Assembly (NCBI RefSeq): GCF_020531965.1
Contig: NZ_JAJAWH010000005.1
Coordinates: forward strand, 1-64,000
DNA from: Pseudorhizobium xiangyangii
GTDB lineage: Bacteria > Pseudomonadota > Alphaproteobacteria > Rhizobiales > Rhizobiaceae
Length of the DNA: 64,000 nucleotides
Direction of reading: 5' to 3'
A program made the translations under genes and the position numbers. The notes beneath the pieces are model-generated. The model was not told the origin of the DNA. It ran no database searches and was given only the letters and a program-made list of their open reading frames with translations. Positions 63,583 through 64,000 of the stretch are shown in pieces. Within the stretch, counting starts at the first letter, position 1, and each line of letters starts with the position of its first letter.

Positions 63583-64000
63583 GGCTTGCTCGGATCGATC
63601 CGCACCCAGGTGTCATCCATCTGGTTGCGGAACCATGTCATCTGCCGCTTGGCATATTGCCGGGTCAGCGCCGATGCCCGCTCGACGACCTCCTGCGGTG
63701 TCATGCGACCTTCGAGCATATCCGAAATCTGGGTGACGCCAATCGCCTTCATCGCCGGCACGTCCGGATTGGGATTCTGGGACACCAGCAATTTCACCTC
63801 CTCGACCGCACCACTGTCGAACATCGATTCGAAGCGTCGGCCGATCCTGTCGCGCAGGACGTTCCTATCGGGAAGAACGACAAACTTTCGCGCATTGGCC
63901 GGATCGATCACCATCGGCCCAGGCTTTCCCTGAAAGTGCGCAATCGAGTGGCCGGTCTCTTCCAGGACTTCAAGCGCCCGCACGATCCTCTGCCCGTCCG
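63567..64000 (-). CDS. miaA: tRNA dimethylallyltransferase, C-terminal part (runs off the window)
   Basis: The last 144 codons of miaA; the gene continues beyond 64000. DGQRIVRALEVLEETGHSI, DRIGRRFESMFDSGAVEEV, AIGVTQISDMLEG and RQYAKRQMTWFRNQ are the conserved C-terminal blocks. The enzyme adds an isopentenyl group to A37 of tRNAs reading UNN codons. Its 3' end overlaps the convergent ATPase gene by 16 bp. Confidence 0.95.
   Translation of the reverse strand, partial: DGQRIVRALEVLEETGHSIAHFQGKPGPMVIDPANARKFVVLPDRNVLRDRIGRRFESMFDSGAVEEVKLLVSQNPNPDVPAMKAIGVTQISDMLEGRMTPQEVVERASALTRQYAKRQMTWFRNQMDDTWVRIDPSKPYPLS

Overview
The window is chromosomal DNA from an alphaproteobacterium, almost certainly a member of the Hyphomicrobiales (Rhizobiaceae or a near relative). 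The evidence is the gene content: the AapJQMP general amino acid transporter next to metC, a double cold-shock-domain protein translationally coupled to a DUF192 protein, EipB (DUF1849), DUF3126, the trmJ-murI and miaA/ilvB/ilvH neighbourhoods, an isolated rpsD, ClpS-ClpA beside a phasin, and bacterial homologues of the mitochondrial complex I subunits NDUFS4 and NDUFS6. GC-rich third positions are uniform, and I see no insertion sequence, prophage, integrase, CRISPR array or rRNA operon. The genus cannot be decided from the sequence alone.

Layout. 1-4.5 kb: small exported or lipoprotein genes, tRNA-Arg, tRNA-Pro, an NDUFS4-like protein, DUF192/double-CSD, glyoxalase I and two identical tRNA-Glu genes, each with its own promoter. 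4.5-9.6 kb (minus): recJ, hom, an aminotransferase and a lipoprotein. 9.7-15.6 kb (plus): phaC, sfsA, map, radC, sthA. 15.7-22 kb: rpsD, a cupin, a HerA/FtsK-type ATPase, a LysE exporter, murI, trmJ, eipB. 22-25 kb (plus): an overlapping set of ridA-like, glycerophosphodiesterase, N-acyltransferase and HIT genes. 25-32.9 kb (minus): DUF1989, azlD/azlC, clpA/clpS, a phasin, DUF3126, cysE and an alpha/beta hydrolase. 33-35.6 kb: a CHCC zinc protein, an FAD monooxygenase and metC. 36-40.2 kb: the aapJQMP operon. 40.3-47 kb: an esterase, tRNA-Lys, a PhzF-like protein, an EEP nuclease, a NAL1-like trypsin-fold protease with a small partner, and an aminotransferase. 47-53.7 kb: an RbsD/FucU protein, ilvC, and three divergent regulator/enzyme pairs (TetR/alcohol dehydrogenase, HxlR/YtfG-like, Lrp/Asp-Glu racemase). 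53.7-64 kb: ndh, pdxJ, a RecD-like helicase, LysE, an aldo-keto reductase, ilvH-ilvB with an attenuator, a second HerA ATPase, and the C-terminal part of miaA.

Common threads. Amino acid metabolism dominates: branched-chain synthesis (ilvB, ilvH, ilvC), Thr/Met/Cys synthesis (hom, metC, cysE), uptake (aap), and export (AzlCD, two LysE proteins). A polyhydroxyalkanoate storage theme is present (phaC, phasin). The best regulatory discovery is a complete transcription attenuator ahead of ilvB, with an 18-codon leader peptide containing Leu-Ile-Val-Val codons that appears to be read from a leaderless or nearly leaderless transcript. The best candidate for an undescribed protein system is the two-gene unit at 44464-45777. 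It encodes a cytoplasmic NAL1-like serine protease followed by a 77-residue protein that resembles part of the protease's own N-terminal region. A perfect 19-bp inverted repeat at 47118-47162 is the strongest unexplained DNA structure.
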